This document shows positions 43,973 to 52,898 of a DNA stretch of 64,000 bases, one piece after another. The notes beneath the pieces were generated by a model. The model worked only from the letters and a program-made list of their open reading frames with translations. It made no database searches and was not told where the DNA came from. How positions within the stretch are numbered: position 1 is the first letter of the stretch; every line of letters starts with the position of its first letter. The DNA lies in contig NZ_CP060825.1 in NCBI RefSeq assembly GCF_014489615.1, forward strand, positions 6,122,001 through 6,186,000, given 5' to 3'. A program made the position numbers and the translations under genes. Origin of the DNA: Streptomyces genisteinicus (GTDB taxonomy: Bacteria > Actinomycetota > Actinomycetes > Streptomycetales > Streptomycetaceae).

Positions 43973-44773
43973 TCAGGCCGGGTCGCCCGCTCCCGGGGCC
44001 TTGCCCCCGCCCGAGGCGCGTTCGTCCGGGACGAGGCCGGTGAGGCGCCGGTCGCCGTCGCCCGTGCCGAGCAGGCCGCCGTCGCGGGCGAAGTGGGGCG
44101 CGTGGAGCAGCAGGGCCCGGTCGCCGTGGAGGGCGACGGACATCAGGGCGCGGGGGCCCGACACGCGGCGGGTCTCCAGGGGGTGGGCGGCCCTCAGGGC
44201 CGCGAGCAGGCGCCGGCCGGCGGGTGTCTGGCGGCGCACCCGCCACAGCGCGGCGGCCGCCGCGACGGTCAGGGCGGTGAGCCCGGCCGGGACCTCCGCC
44301 GGCGCGGGCCGGGTGAGCAGCAGTCCGGCGGCGGGCGCCACCGGCACGGCGTACAGCAGGGCCCGGGCGGTCCGCCAGCGCCCGTTGGCGCGCAGCAGGC
44401 CCGCCCGCGCGCAGCCGTCGCGGAGCCCGTCGAGCGCTCGGCGCACCCGGGGCGCGGTGAGCAGCAGCCGTATCCCCGGGGCCCGCCGCAGCGAGGTGTG
44501 CACGGCGAGCTGGAGCGGGTCGCGCACGGCGGTGCCCCAGCCGTCGACCCGTACCGTGCCCCGGCGTCCGCTGGTGACGGCGCCGCGCTGCTGGAGCGCG
44601 ACCAGGGCCACGGTCACCGCCGCGCGGCGGCCGCCGCGGAGCAGGGCGACGGACTGGGCGTCGGGCGGCCCGCCGGTGTGCCGCGCGTCCGGCGCCGGGG
44701 CGAGCAGCAGCAGGCCCGCCGCCGCGAGCAGTGCCCAGGCCGCTCCGATGAACCACCACATGTCGACGGGCAT
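43973..44773 (-). CDS. TIGR04222-type membrane protein
   Basis: A 266-residue protein with N-terminal helix (MWWFIGAAWALLAAAGLLLL), the GG-x-A-x-x-V-A-L-x-x-L-x-x-R-G block typical of TIGR04222 proteins (RRAAVTVALVALQQRGAV, about 50-70), two further hydrophobic segments (ALLYAVPVAPAAGLLL and GLTALTVAAAAALW) and a glycine-rich C-terminus. Function is unknown; related proteins often end in a G/C-rich tail. GGAGGT lies 7 nt before ATG 44773; a GTG at 44782 is less good. Confidence 0.78.
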   Translation of the reverse strand: MPVDMWWFIGAAWALLAAAGLLLLAPAPDARHTGGPPDAQSVALLRGGRRAAVTVALVALQQRGAVTSGRRGTVRVDGWGTAVRDPLQLAVHTSLRRAPGIRLLLTAPRVRRALDGLRDGCARAGLLRANGRWRTARALLYAVPVAPAAGLLLTRPAPAEVPAGLTALTVAAAAALWRVRRQTPAGRRLLAALRAAHPLETRRVSGPRALMSVALHGDRALLLHAPHFARDGGLLGTGDGDRRLTGLVPDERASGGGKAPGAGDPA

Positions 44774-44894
44774 CGCGCCCACCTCCCCCGTGGGGCGGTG
44801 TGCGCCCCTGGGACAGGTATGCCCGTCCCTGCGGGGTGTGATCCCCGAACGCGCCTTTTCTGAGCCTTACTTGAGCGTTCGCCCGGTCCGTCCG

Positions 44895-45608
44895 CTACGT
44901 GACGGTCATGATGAGTTCGTCCGCCGGGGCGTTGACGGGCTGCGGGCAGCCGGTGAGGTCCATGACGAAGAGCGGGATGCCGAGGCCGTCGGCCCGGGCG
45001 CGCGCCTCGTCCGCGTATCCGGCCAGCGAGAAGCAGACGCTGTGGGCGGAGGCGGCCAGGCCGTTGAGCCAGAGGCATTCGACGTCGCGCAGCGAGGTGG
45101 GGCGGGTGGAGGGGTCGACCTGGGCGACGACCCCGGTGCCGCGCAGGTCGATGCCGGCGCTCGCGGCGTTCCCCGGCCGGACGACGTCGGCGAAGCCGAG
45201 CCAGCGCAGGTACATCGCGGCCGCCGTCACGGCGTCGCGGGCGGTGCGGATGGTGACGGGCCGGAACGAGGGGCGGGCGGCCGCGGGCGGGGGCGGCGGG
45301 AGCGCGGGCGCGGGCGCAGCGGTCCCGGCGGGCCGGGCGGGTGCGCTCACGGGGCGGACGGCGATCCGCAGCACGGTGCCGCACGGGCAGCCGAGTTCCG
45401 GCTGGGGCCACTGGTCCTGTCTCTCGCAGGACGGGCAGCGGACGGTCACCCAGTCGTCCGTCCAGGTGCGGTGGGTGATCGGTTCCGGGGGAGCGGCGCG
45501 CAGCAGCGGGGGTGTGAGCGGGGCGCCGCAGGCGCACGGGTAGACGGGCGCCGCGTAGAGGTGGTCGCGGCGGCAGGCCGGGCAGCGGACCGGCACGCTC
45601 TCGATCAT
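44895..45608 (-). CDS. Zinc-ribbon protein with degenerate restriction-endonuclease-like domain
   Basis: A 237-residue protein in two parts. The N-terminal 75 residues have four CxC/CxxC pairs (CPAC, CAC, CPSC, CPC), that is, two zinc ribbons. After a proline/alanine linker, the C-terminal 120 residues resemble the Mrr-like PD-(D/E)XK fold: a helix TAAAMYLRWLGFADV, the strand AGIDLRGTGVVAQVD carrying the D and Q-x-K-like motif, and FSLAGYADEARARADGLGIPLFV. The usual K after the Q-V is D here, and no clear second acidic residue is seen, so nuclease activity may be lost. SD GAAGGT before ATG 45608. It may be a DNA-binding remnant. Confidence 0.68.
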   Translation of the reverse strand: MIESVPVRCPACRRDHLYAAPVYPCACGAPLTPPLLRAAPPEPITHRTWTDDWVTVRCPSCERQDQWPQPELGCPCGTVLRIAVRPVSAPARPAGTAAPAPALPPPPPAAARPSFRPVTIRTARDAVTAAAMYLRWLGFADVVRPGNAASAGIDLRGTGVVAQVDPSTRPTSLRDVECLWLNGLAASAHSVCFSLAGYADEARARADGLGIPLFVMDLTGCPQPVNAPADELIMTVT

Positions 45609-45809
45609 CGCGGCACACCTTCTCTCCGGGGTGCCGCGACTCCCCCTCGACGGTCGCGGCTGCTGCCCATCGTCCATCACGGACGGGGAGTTGGGGAGGC
45701 ACTTCCCCGACTGCGCCCCCTTGTGCGCTGGCGTGCTCCGGCCTCCGCCCCTTGTCGGGGCGTGCTGGGCCGTCTCCCTTGACGCGGTCCGTCCGGCGAT
45801 TTAGATTGA

Positions 45810-45845
45810 TTCCACATAGCAGAACATTAATTCCGCAATGCGGAA
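45810..45845 (+). promoter_or_regulatory. Tandem operators upstream of gcl
   Basis: A near-perfect 15-bp palindrome TTCCGCAATGCGGAA (45831-45845) is preceded, centre to centre 21 bp away, by a weaker copy TTCCACATAGCAGAA (45810-45824; 11 of 15 identical). The same arrangement with the same spacing precedes hyi at 52388-52423. Two helical turns between centres suits two dimers on one face of the DNA, as for IclR-type regulators; an AllR-like ureide regulator is a likely candidate (inference). Confidence 0.82.
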
Positions 45846-45925
45846 GTAGTGAGACCGACACGGAATCGGGCGTTCCCAGGTGGCGCGACGGAGCCCGATC
45901 CCCCAGGCCGGAGCAGGAGCACCCC

Positions 45926-47713
<1,788 letters not shown>

Positions 47714-47817
47714 CGGACACGCCGACCGCCGTACGCCCTGGGGCCGTTCACCGATCCGGTGGACGGCCCCTCGCGTATGCTGCTGCCTTTCCCGCCACCG
47801 GACACGGGGAGGCCCCC

Positions 47818-48396
47818 ATCGAGACGCCGGACGGGCTGCCGCTGGTGGCCTTCGACGACCTGGCAGGCCTGGAGCGCTGGCTGGAGGAGCACCACGGCAC
47901 GGCCGCGGGCCTGTGGGTGGCGATCGCCCGGAAGGGCTCGGGGGTGCCCTCGCCGACGGCCGGCGAGGTCAACGACGCCGCGCTCTGCCACGGCTGGATC
48001 ACCGGCCTGCGGCGGGCCGGCGACGGGGTGCGCTATCTGCAGCGGATCACGCCCCGCAGGCCCCGCAGCACCTGGTCCCAGGTGAACATCGCCCGCGTCG
48101 CCGAGCTGACGGCGGCGGGCCGGATGCGCGAGCCGGGACTCGCGGAGGTGGCGGCGGCCCGTGCGGACGGCCGCTGGGACGCGGCGTACGCCTCGCAGCG
48201 CGAGGCAGGCGTCCCCGACGACCTGCGGGCCGCGCTCGCGGAGAACGCCGCGGCCCGGGAGGCGTTCGAGGCGCTCGGCAGGACCGAGCGCTACCGCGTC
48301 GTCCTCGGCCTGCTGAAGGCCGGGACCGACCGCACCCGCCGTGCCCGCCTGGAGCGTGCCGTCACCGCCCTGGCGGCCGGCGAACGCGCGCCCTGA
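47818..48396 (+). CDS. YdeI/OmpD-associated-like protein, apparent ATC start
   Basis: A 192-residue cytoplasmic protein of the YdeI/OmpD-associated family (about 20-190: LERWLEEHHGTAAGLWVAIA, VNDAALCHGWITGLRRAGDG, PRRPRSTWSQVNIARVAEL). Function is unclear; members are sometimes called bacteriocin-protection proteins. Homology and codon bias begin exactly at an ATC codon (47818) placed 5 nt after GGGGAGG, where ATG is expected. No in-frame ATG or GTG exists nearby upstream; the next GTG is at 47842, after a conserved segment. So this is either a genuine non-canonical ATC start or a gene weakened by a G-to-C change. Confidence 0.78.
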   Translation: METPDGLPLVAFDDLAGLERWLEEHHGTAAGLWVAIARKGSGVPSPTAGEVNDAALCHGWITGLRRAGDGVRYLQRITPRRPRSTWSQVNIARVAELTAAGRMREPGLAEVAAARADGRWDAAYASQREAGVPDDLRAALAENAAAREAFEALGRTERYRVVLGLLKAGTDRTRRARLERAVTALAAGERAP

Positions 48397-48915
48397 CGGG
48401 GGCGCGGGCCCGAGCGGCGCGACCCGGACCCGCCGTGTCCGAGCGGCGCGACCCGCACCCGGCATGGCCCGGGGCGCACCGCACCCGCCGCGACCCGGGG
48501 CCGGTCCCCGGACACACGTCAGGGCCCGGCCTCTGTGCGGAGGCCGGGCCCTGACGTCGGACGCGCGGTACGGGAGACCGTATACCGGCCGCGCGCCCGG
48601 GCCGGGAGGAGTGAGGGTGGGTGCCGCCCGGACGGTGTGACCGCCCGACGGTGCGAGGCCGACTGGGTGGAACATTCGCACCGCCGGACGGATTTCCGGG
48701 TGAGGCCGGGACCGCGGCGGGGGCGATTGACCGCCCGGCGTTCCTCACGTCAGGTCGGAGAGGGCGCCGGTGGCCTTCACCACCGCACTGGCATCTCCCG
48801 ACCGCCGCGGTCCTCACCTGCGCCGCGCCGTACGGCCACCCCTCATCGGGCCGCACGGCGCGGGGCTCGCGCGCGGGGCAGACCTCCCGTCATGCCCCGC
48901 ACGCAGCTCGGTGGC
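48397..48915. other. Intergenic region between convergent genes
   Basis: About 520 bp. It contains a strong hairpin at 48517-48556 and otherwise only compositional frames. Repeats of GCGACCCG(C/G)AC near 48418-48500 are irregular. No gene supported. Confidence 0.55.
48517..48556. terminator. Strong hairpin terminator
   Basis: Perfect 17-bp stem (48517-48533 with 48540-48556), loop TGTGCG. It lies between the YdeI-like and catalase genes, nearer to the former. Confidence 0.75.
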
Positions 48916-50379
48916 TCAGTCCTCGCGCAGGGCGCGGACCGCCGCCTCCACGCGCTTGCCGTAGTCCGGGTCGGCGGCGTGGAAGTGGGCCAGGTTCTTC
49001 TCGACCACGTCGTCGCGGCTGACCTGGGAGAGGCCTCCGGCGATGTTCGCGACCAGGCGCTGCTTCTCCTCCTCGGACATCAGCCGGTACAGCTCGCCCG
49101 CCTGGAAGAAGTCGTCGTCCTTGACGTGCGCGGGTGCGGCGTGGGTCCCGGTCCATCCGTGGATCGCGAGCGGCGCGGAGAGCGCGGCGTCCGTCTGGGC
49201 CGGGCCGGCGTACGAGTTGGGCTCGTAGTTCTTGTCGTGGCGCGAGCCGTTGCGGGTGGCCATCAGACCGTCCCGGCCGTAGTTGTCGGCCCCGCCGGCC
49301 ACCGCCTTCGGCGCGTTCACCGGAAGCTGGGTGTGGTTCACACCGAGCCGGTAGCGGTGGGCGTCGGCGTAGGCGAACAGGCGGCCCTGGAGCATCTTGT
49401 CCGGCGAGGGGCCGATGCCCGGCACGAAGTTGTTCGGCGAGAACGCGGCCTGCTCGACCTCGGCGAAGACGTTGTCGGGGTTGCGGTCGAGCACCAGGCG
49501 GCCCACCCGCTGGAGCGGGTAGTCGGCGTGCGGCCACACCTTGGTGAGGTCGAACGGGTTGAAGCGGTACTCCGCGGCCTCGGCGGCGGGCATGATCTGC
49601 ACGTACAGCGTCCAGGACGGGTTCACGCCGCGCTCGATGGCCTGGAGCAGGTCCGTCTGGTGGGAGTTGGCGTCCTGGCCGACCAGTTCGGCGGCCTGCT
49701 CGGAGGAGAGCGAGCGCACGCCCTGGTTGGTCTTGAAGTGGTACTTCACGAAGAAGGCGTCGCCCTCGGCGTTGGTCCACTGGTAGGTGTGCGAGCCGTA
49801 GCCGTTCATGTGGCGGTACGAGGCGGGGATGCCGCGGTCGCCCATCAGCCAGGTCACCTGGTGGGTGGCCTCGGGGGCGTGGGCCCAGAAGTCCCAGACG
49901 TTGTCCGGCTCCTGCTTGCCCGTGAACGGGTCGCGCTTCTGGGAGTGGATGAAGTCCGGGAACTTGACCGGGTCCTTGATGAAGAAGACCGGGGTGTTGT
50001 TGCCGACCAGGTCGTAGTTGCCCTGCTCGGTGTAGAACTTCAGGGCGAAGCCGCGCGGGTCGCGGACCGCGTCCGCGCCGCCGAGCGAGTCGGCCACGGT
50101 GGAGAAGCGCAGGAACGTCTGGGTGCGCCGGCCCACCTCGGAGAGGAAGTCGGCCCGGGTGTACGCGGTGACGTCGTCGGTGACCTCGAAGTATCCGTAG
50201 GCGCCGGAACCGCGGGCGTGCACCACGCGCTCCGGGATCCGCTCACGGTTGAAGCGCGCGAGCTTCTCCAGCAGGTGCTGGTCCTGGAGGAGGAGCGGGC
50301 CGCCGACACCGGCGGTGGCGGAGTTCTGGTTGTCGGCGACCGGGGCGCCTGACTCGGTGGTAAGCACGCGCTGCGTCAT
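48916..50379 (-). CDS. katA: Monofunctional heme catalase
   Basis: Small-subunit heme catalase, 487 residues, disproportionating H2O2. Catalytic His is in RVVHARGSGAYGYFEV (about 52-67), the distal Asn in GNNTPVFFIKD, and the proximal heme tyrosine in RLFAYADAHRYRLGVNHTQ (about 330-348). Start ATG 50379 (MTQRVLTTESGAP), with GAAGG 12 nt upstream; a longer frame to 50460 crosses the promoter. The upstream operator TCAACA-N3-TGTTGA over a TTGACG -35 box is shared with the uricase operon. As uricase makes one H2O2 per urate, this catalase most likely serves purine catabolism. Confidence 0.95.
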   Translation of the reverse strand: MTQRVLTTESGAPVADNQNSATAGVGGPLLLQDQHLLEKLARFNRERIPERVVHARGSGAYGYFEVTDDVTAYTRADFLSEVGRRTQTFLRFSTVADSLGGADAVRDPRGFALKFYTEQGNYDLVGNNTPVFFIKDPVKFPDFIHSQKRDPFTGKQEPDNVWDFWAHAPEATHQVTWLMGDRGIPASYRHMNGYGSHTYQWTNAEGDAFFVKYHFKTNQGVRSLSSEQAAELVGQDANSHQTDLLQAIERGVNPSWTLYVQIMPAAEAAEYRFNPFDLTKVWPHADYPLQRVGRLVLDRNPDNVFAEVEQAAFSPNNFVPGIGPSPDKMLQGRLFAYADAHRYRLGVNHTQLPVNAPKAVAGGADNYGRDGLMATRNGSRHDKNYEPNSYAGPAQTDAALSAPLAIHGWTGTHAAPAHVKDDDFFQAGELYRLMSEEEKQRLVANIAGGLSQVSRDDVVEKNLAHFHAADPDYGKRVEAAVRALRED

Positions 50380-50430
50380 GGAATCGGTTCGGCCTTCCGT
50401 ACGGGAGCTGCACTGGCTGACGGTTCGAGG

Positions 50431-50471
50431 AGCGTAGATTCGCCGCGAAGAAAACGTCAACAGTTTGTTGA
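50431..50471 (-). promoter_or_regulatory. Catalase promoter with operator shared with uricase operon
   Basis: On the minus strand, TCAACAAACTGTTGA (50471-50457) is a perfect palindrome (6-bp arms, 3-nt centre). Its right arm overlaps a -35 TTGACG (50460-50455). An 18-nt spacer leads to -10 TACGCT (50436-50431), about 50 nt before the catalase start. The arrangement is the same as at 56466-56506 before the uricase operon. Binding would block RNA polymerase. Confidence 0.8.
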
Positions 50472-50602
50472 AAGCGGTGGGAGATGTTCCGGCCGGCGCC
50501 GGCGCCTGGGCGCGACAGGACAGGTGTCAGCGCCGACGCCGACCGGGGTCTCGGGGCCGCGCCCGGCGGAAGCCGGGCGGCGGCGGGGGAGGGGCTGCCG
50601 GA

Positions 50603-51496
50603 TCAGACCTGGTCGCCGGAGAGGCGCTCGACCGCGCGCAGCAGCGCCGAGTGGTCGAGGCCGCCGTCGCCCTGGGCGCGCAGCGAGGCGACCAGCTGGG
50701 CGACGACCGCGCCCACCGGGAGCGCCGCGCCGACGGTACGGGCGGCGTCGGTCACGATGCCCATGTCCTTGTGGTGCAGGTCGATGCGGAAGCCGGGCTT
50801 GAAGTCCCGGTTCAGGAAGTTGTCCTTCTTGCGGGTCAGCACGGTCGAGCCGGCCAGGCCGCCGTTCAGCACGTTCAGCGCGGCCGCCAGGTCGACCCCG
50901 GACTTCTCCAGGAAGACCACGGCCTCGGCGCAGGCCTGGATGTTGACGGCGACGATCAGCTGGTTGGCGGCCTTCACCGTCTGGCCCGAACCGTGCGGAC
51001 CGCACAGCACGATGGTCTTGCCCAGGGCCTGGAGGATCGGCTCGGCGGTGTCGAAGTCCGCCTGCTCGCCGCCGACCATGATGGACAGCACGGCCTCGAT
51101 CGCGCCCGCCTCGCCGCCGGAGACGGGGGCGTCCAGCACGCGGATGTCCTTCTCGGCGGCGGCCTTCGCGAGGTCGATCGAGGTCTGCGGCGTGATCGAC
51201 GACATGTCGATCAGCAGGGCGCCCCGCTTCGCGTTGGCCAGGATGCCGTCGGGGCCGTAGGCGATGGCCTCGACCTGCGGGGACGCGGGCACCATCGTGA
51301 TGACGACGTCGGCGTCGGCGACCGCCTCGGCGATCGACGCGGCGGCGGTGCCGCCGGCCGCGGCGAGGCGGTCCAGCTTGTCCTGCTCCAGCGTGAAGCC
51401 GGTGACGGAGTAGCCCGCCTTCAGCAGGTTCTCGGACATGGGGGAGCCCATGATGCCGAGACCGATCCACGCGATCTTGGGGAGGGAGCTGCTCAT
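50603..51496 (-). CDS. glxR: 2-hydroxy-3-oxopropionate (tartronate semialdehyde) reductase
   Basis: A 297-residue NAD(P)H-dependent beta-hydroxyacid dehydrogenase converting tartronate semialdehyde to D-glycerate. Rossmann motif WIGLGIMGSPM (about 10-20), substrate-binding LDAPVSGGEAGA (about 119-130), catalytic lysine in HGSGQTVKAANQL (about 170), and DLHHKDMGIVTDAA near the end. It lies 35 bp behind hyi on the same strand, completing with Gcl and Hyi the glycerate pathway. Other 3-hydroxyisobutyrate-type reactions are possible, but the context decides. Confidence 0.92.
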   Translation of the reverse strand: MSSSLPKIAWIGLGIMGSPMSENLLKAGYSVTGFTLEQDKLDRLAAAGGTAAASIAEAVADADVVITMVPASPQVEAIAYGPDGILANAKRGALLIDMSSITPQTSIDLAKAAAEKDIRVLDAPVSGGEAGAIEAVLSIMVGGEQADFDTAEPILQALGKTIVLCGPHGSGQTVKAANQLIVAVNIQACAEAVVFLEKSGVDLAAALNVLNGGLAGSTVLTRKKDNFLNRDFKPGFRIDLHHKDMGIVTDAARTVGAALPVGAVVAQLVASLRAQGDGGLDHSALLRAVERLSGDQV

Positions 51497-51531
51497 GAGG
51501 GTGCCTTTCTCGAAACAGGTACTGCGTGAGG

Positions 51532-52371
51532 TCAGTTGGCGGCGCGCGCCGCGGCCGGGAGCCAGTCGAAGGACTCCGCGGACGGCCGGTCGCCCGCCTT
51601 GTACTCCAGGCCGACGAAGCCCTCGTACCCGGCGGCCTTCAGTTCGTCGAGGAGCTGCTCCAGCGGCAGCGCGCCGGTGCCGGGCGCGCCGCGGCCGGGG
51701 TTGTCGGCGATCTGCACGTGGCCGGTCCGGTCCGCGTACGCGGCGATGACCTCGGAGACGTTCTCGCCGTTCATCGACAGGTGGTAGACGTCCAGCAGGA
51801 ACTTGGCGTTGCCGAGGCCGGTCGCCGCGTTCACCTTGTCGACGACGTCGATCGCGGCGGGCGCGCTGACCAGCGGGTACAGCGGCGACTCCGGCTTGTT
51901 GAGGGTCTCGACGAGCAGGATCGCGCCGACCCGGTCGGCCGCGCGGGCCGCCAGGACGAGGTTCTCCAGGGCGAGGGCGTCCTGGACCTGCGGGTCGGCG
52001 CCGTCCATGCGGTTGCCGTACAGGGCGTTGAGCGCCGTGCAGCCCACCGAGGCGGCGAAGTCGGCGGCCACCTCGATGTTGGCACGGAAGCGGTCGGACT
52101 CCTCGCCGGGCAGCGAGAGCGCCCCCCGGTCCGGTCCGGGCAGCTCGCCGGCGTAGAAGTTCAGACCCACCAGCTGCGTGCCGGCCTCGTCGAGCGCCTT
52201 CTTGAGGGCGTCGAGCTCCTCCTGCGGCGGGGTGGGGGTGTCGATCCAGGGCCACCACAGCTCGACCGCCGTGAAGCCGGCCGCGGCGGCGGCCGCGGGG
52301 CGCTCCAGGAGCGGGAGTTCCGTGAAGAGGATCGAGAGGTTCACATCGAAGCGCTGGTCCGAGTATCCCAT
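51532..52371 (-). CDS. hyi: Hydroxypyruvate isomerase family protein
   Basis: A 279-residue TIM-barrel sugar-phosphate isomerase/AP-endonuclease-2-like protein, the family of Hyi, which interconverts hydroxypyruvate and tartronate semialdehyde. Motifs: FDVNLSILFTELPLLERPAA (start), AVELWWPW, GLNFYAGELPGPDRG, LVETLNKPESPLYPL and VQIADNPGRGAPGTG (metal-binding region). ATG 52371 has GGAAGGAG 12 nt upstream. First gene of the hyi-glxR operon. Its promoter region carries two palindromic operators in the same layout as gcl. Confidence 0.92.
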   Translation of the reverse strand: MGYSDQRFDVNLSILFTELPLLERPAAAAAAGFTAVELWWPWIDTPTPPQEELDALKKALDEAGTQLVGLNFYAGELPGPDRGALSLPGEESDRFRANIEVAADFAASVGCTALNALYGNRMDGADPQVQDALALENLVLAARAADRVGAILLVETLNKPESPLYPLVSAPAAIDVVDKVNAATGLGNAKFLLDVYHLSMNGENVSEVIAAYADRTGHVQIADNPGRGAPGTGALPLEQLLDELKAAGYEGFVGLEYKAGDRPSAESFDWLPAAARAAN

Positions 52372-52387
52372 GAGGGCTGTGCGCTCC

Positions 52388-52423
52388 TTCCGTATTGCGG
52401 AAGTTTCTTTCTGCTTAATGGAA
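52388..52423 (-). promoter_or_regulatory. Tandem operators upstream of hyi-glxR
   Basis: On the minus strand, TTCCGCAATACGGAA (52402-52388) is 14 of 15 identical to the gcl site, and a weaker TTCCATTAAGCAGAA (52423-52409) lies 21 bp away centre to centre. Both promoters share the pattern ATTCCA-N4-GCAGAA-N6 before the strong site. The strong site lies 17 bp before the hyi start and touches the SD, which points to repression. Confidence 0.82.
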
Positions 52424-52898
52424 TTCTGCTCAGGGGGTGCGGAGCCTGTCAAGACGCCCCGGCAAAAATCCCGGCGGGGCGAGTGCCGCGCGGGGCACTC
52501 CCCGGGCGGCCCGCGCCGGGGAGCGTGGGCGCGGTCCCGTCGTGCTTCGGTGCAGGTCAGTGGGGCGGGGGCGGGGCGGGTGTCGGACGCGCGGCGCCGA
52601 CCGGACGGCACCGCGCGGCCACGCGCGGGTGCCCGCGGCGGCGCGTGGGTCGCCGGGTTCGCCGGACCGGTTCGCGGACGGGGCACGCTGCGGACGCGGC
52701 CGCTGACACGGGCCGGCGCCGCCGGTGGGGCGGCGAGCGCGGGCGCGGCGCGCGGCCGGGCCGCGGTCGGCAGGTCCGTCGGTCCGGGGCGCGGTGCGCG
52801 GGCTGCGCGGAGGGCGTGGGGCCTGCTCCGGCCGCGTGCGGGGCGGTGGGGTGAGCGGTCGTCCGGTCGGTGAGCGGTCCCGGCTCGCCGAAGGGCTC
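52424..52898. other. Intergenic region, no gene seen
   Basis: About 475 bp between two minus-strand genes. The side near 52424-52440 belongs to the hyi promoter. The rest is extremely GC-rich with only compositional frames. Confidence 0.55.
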
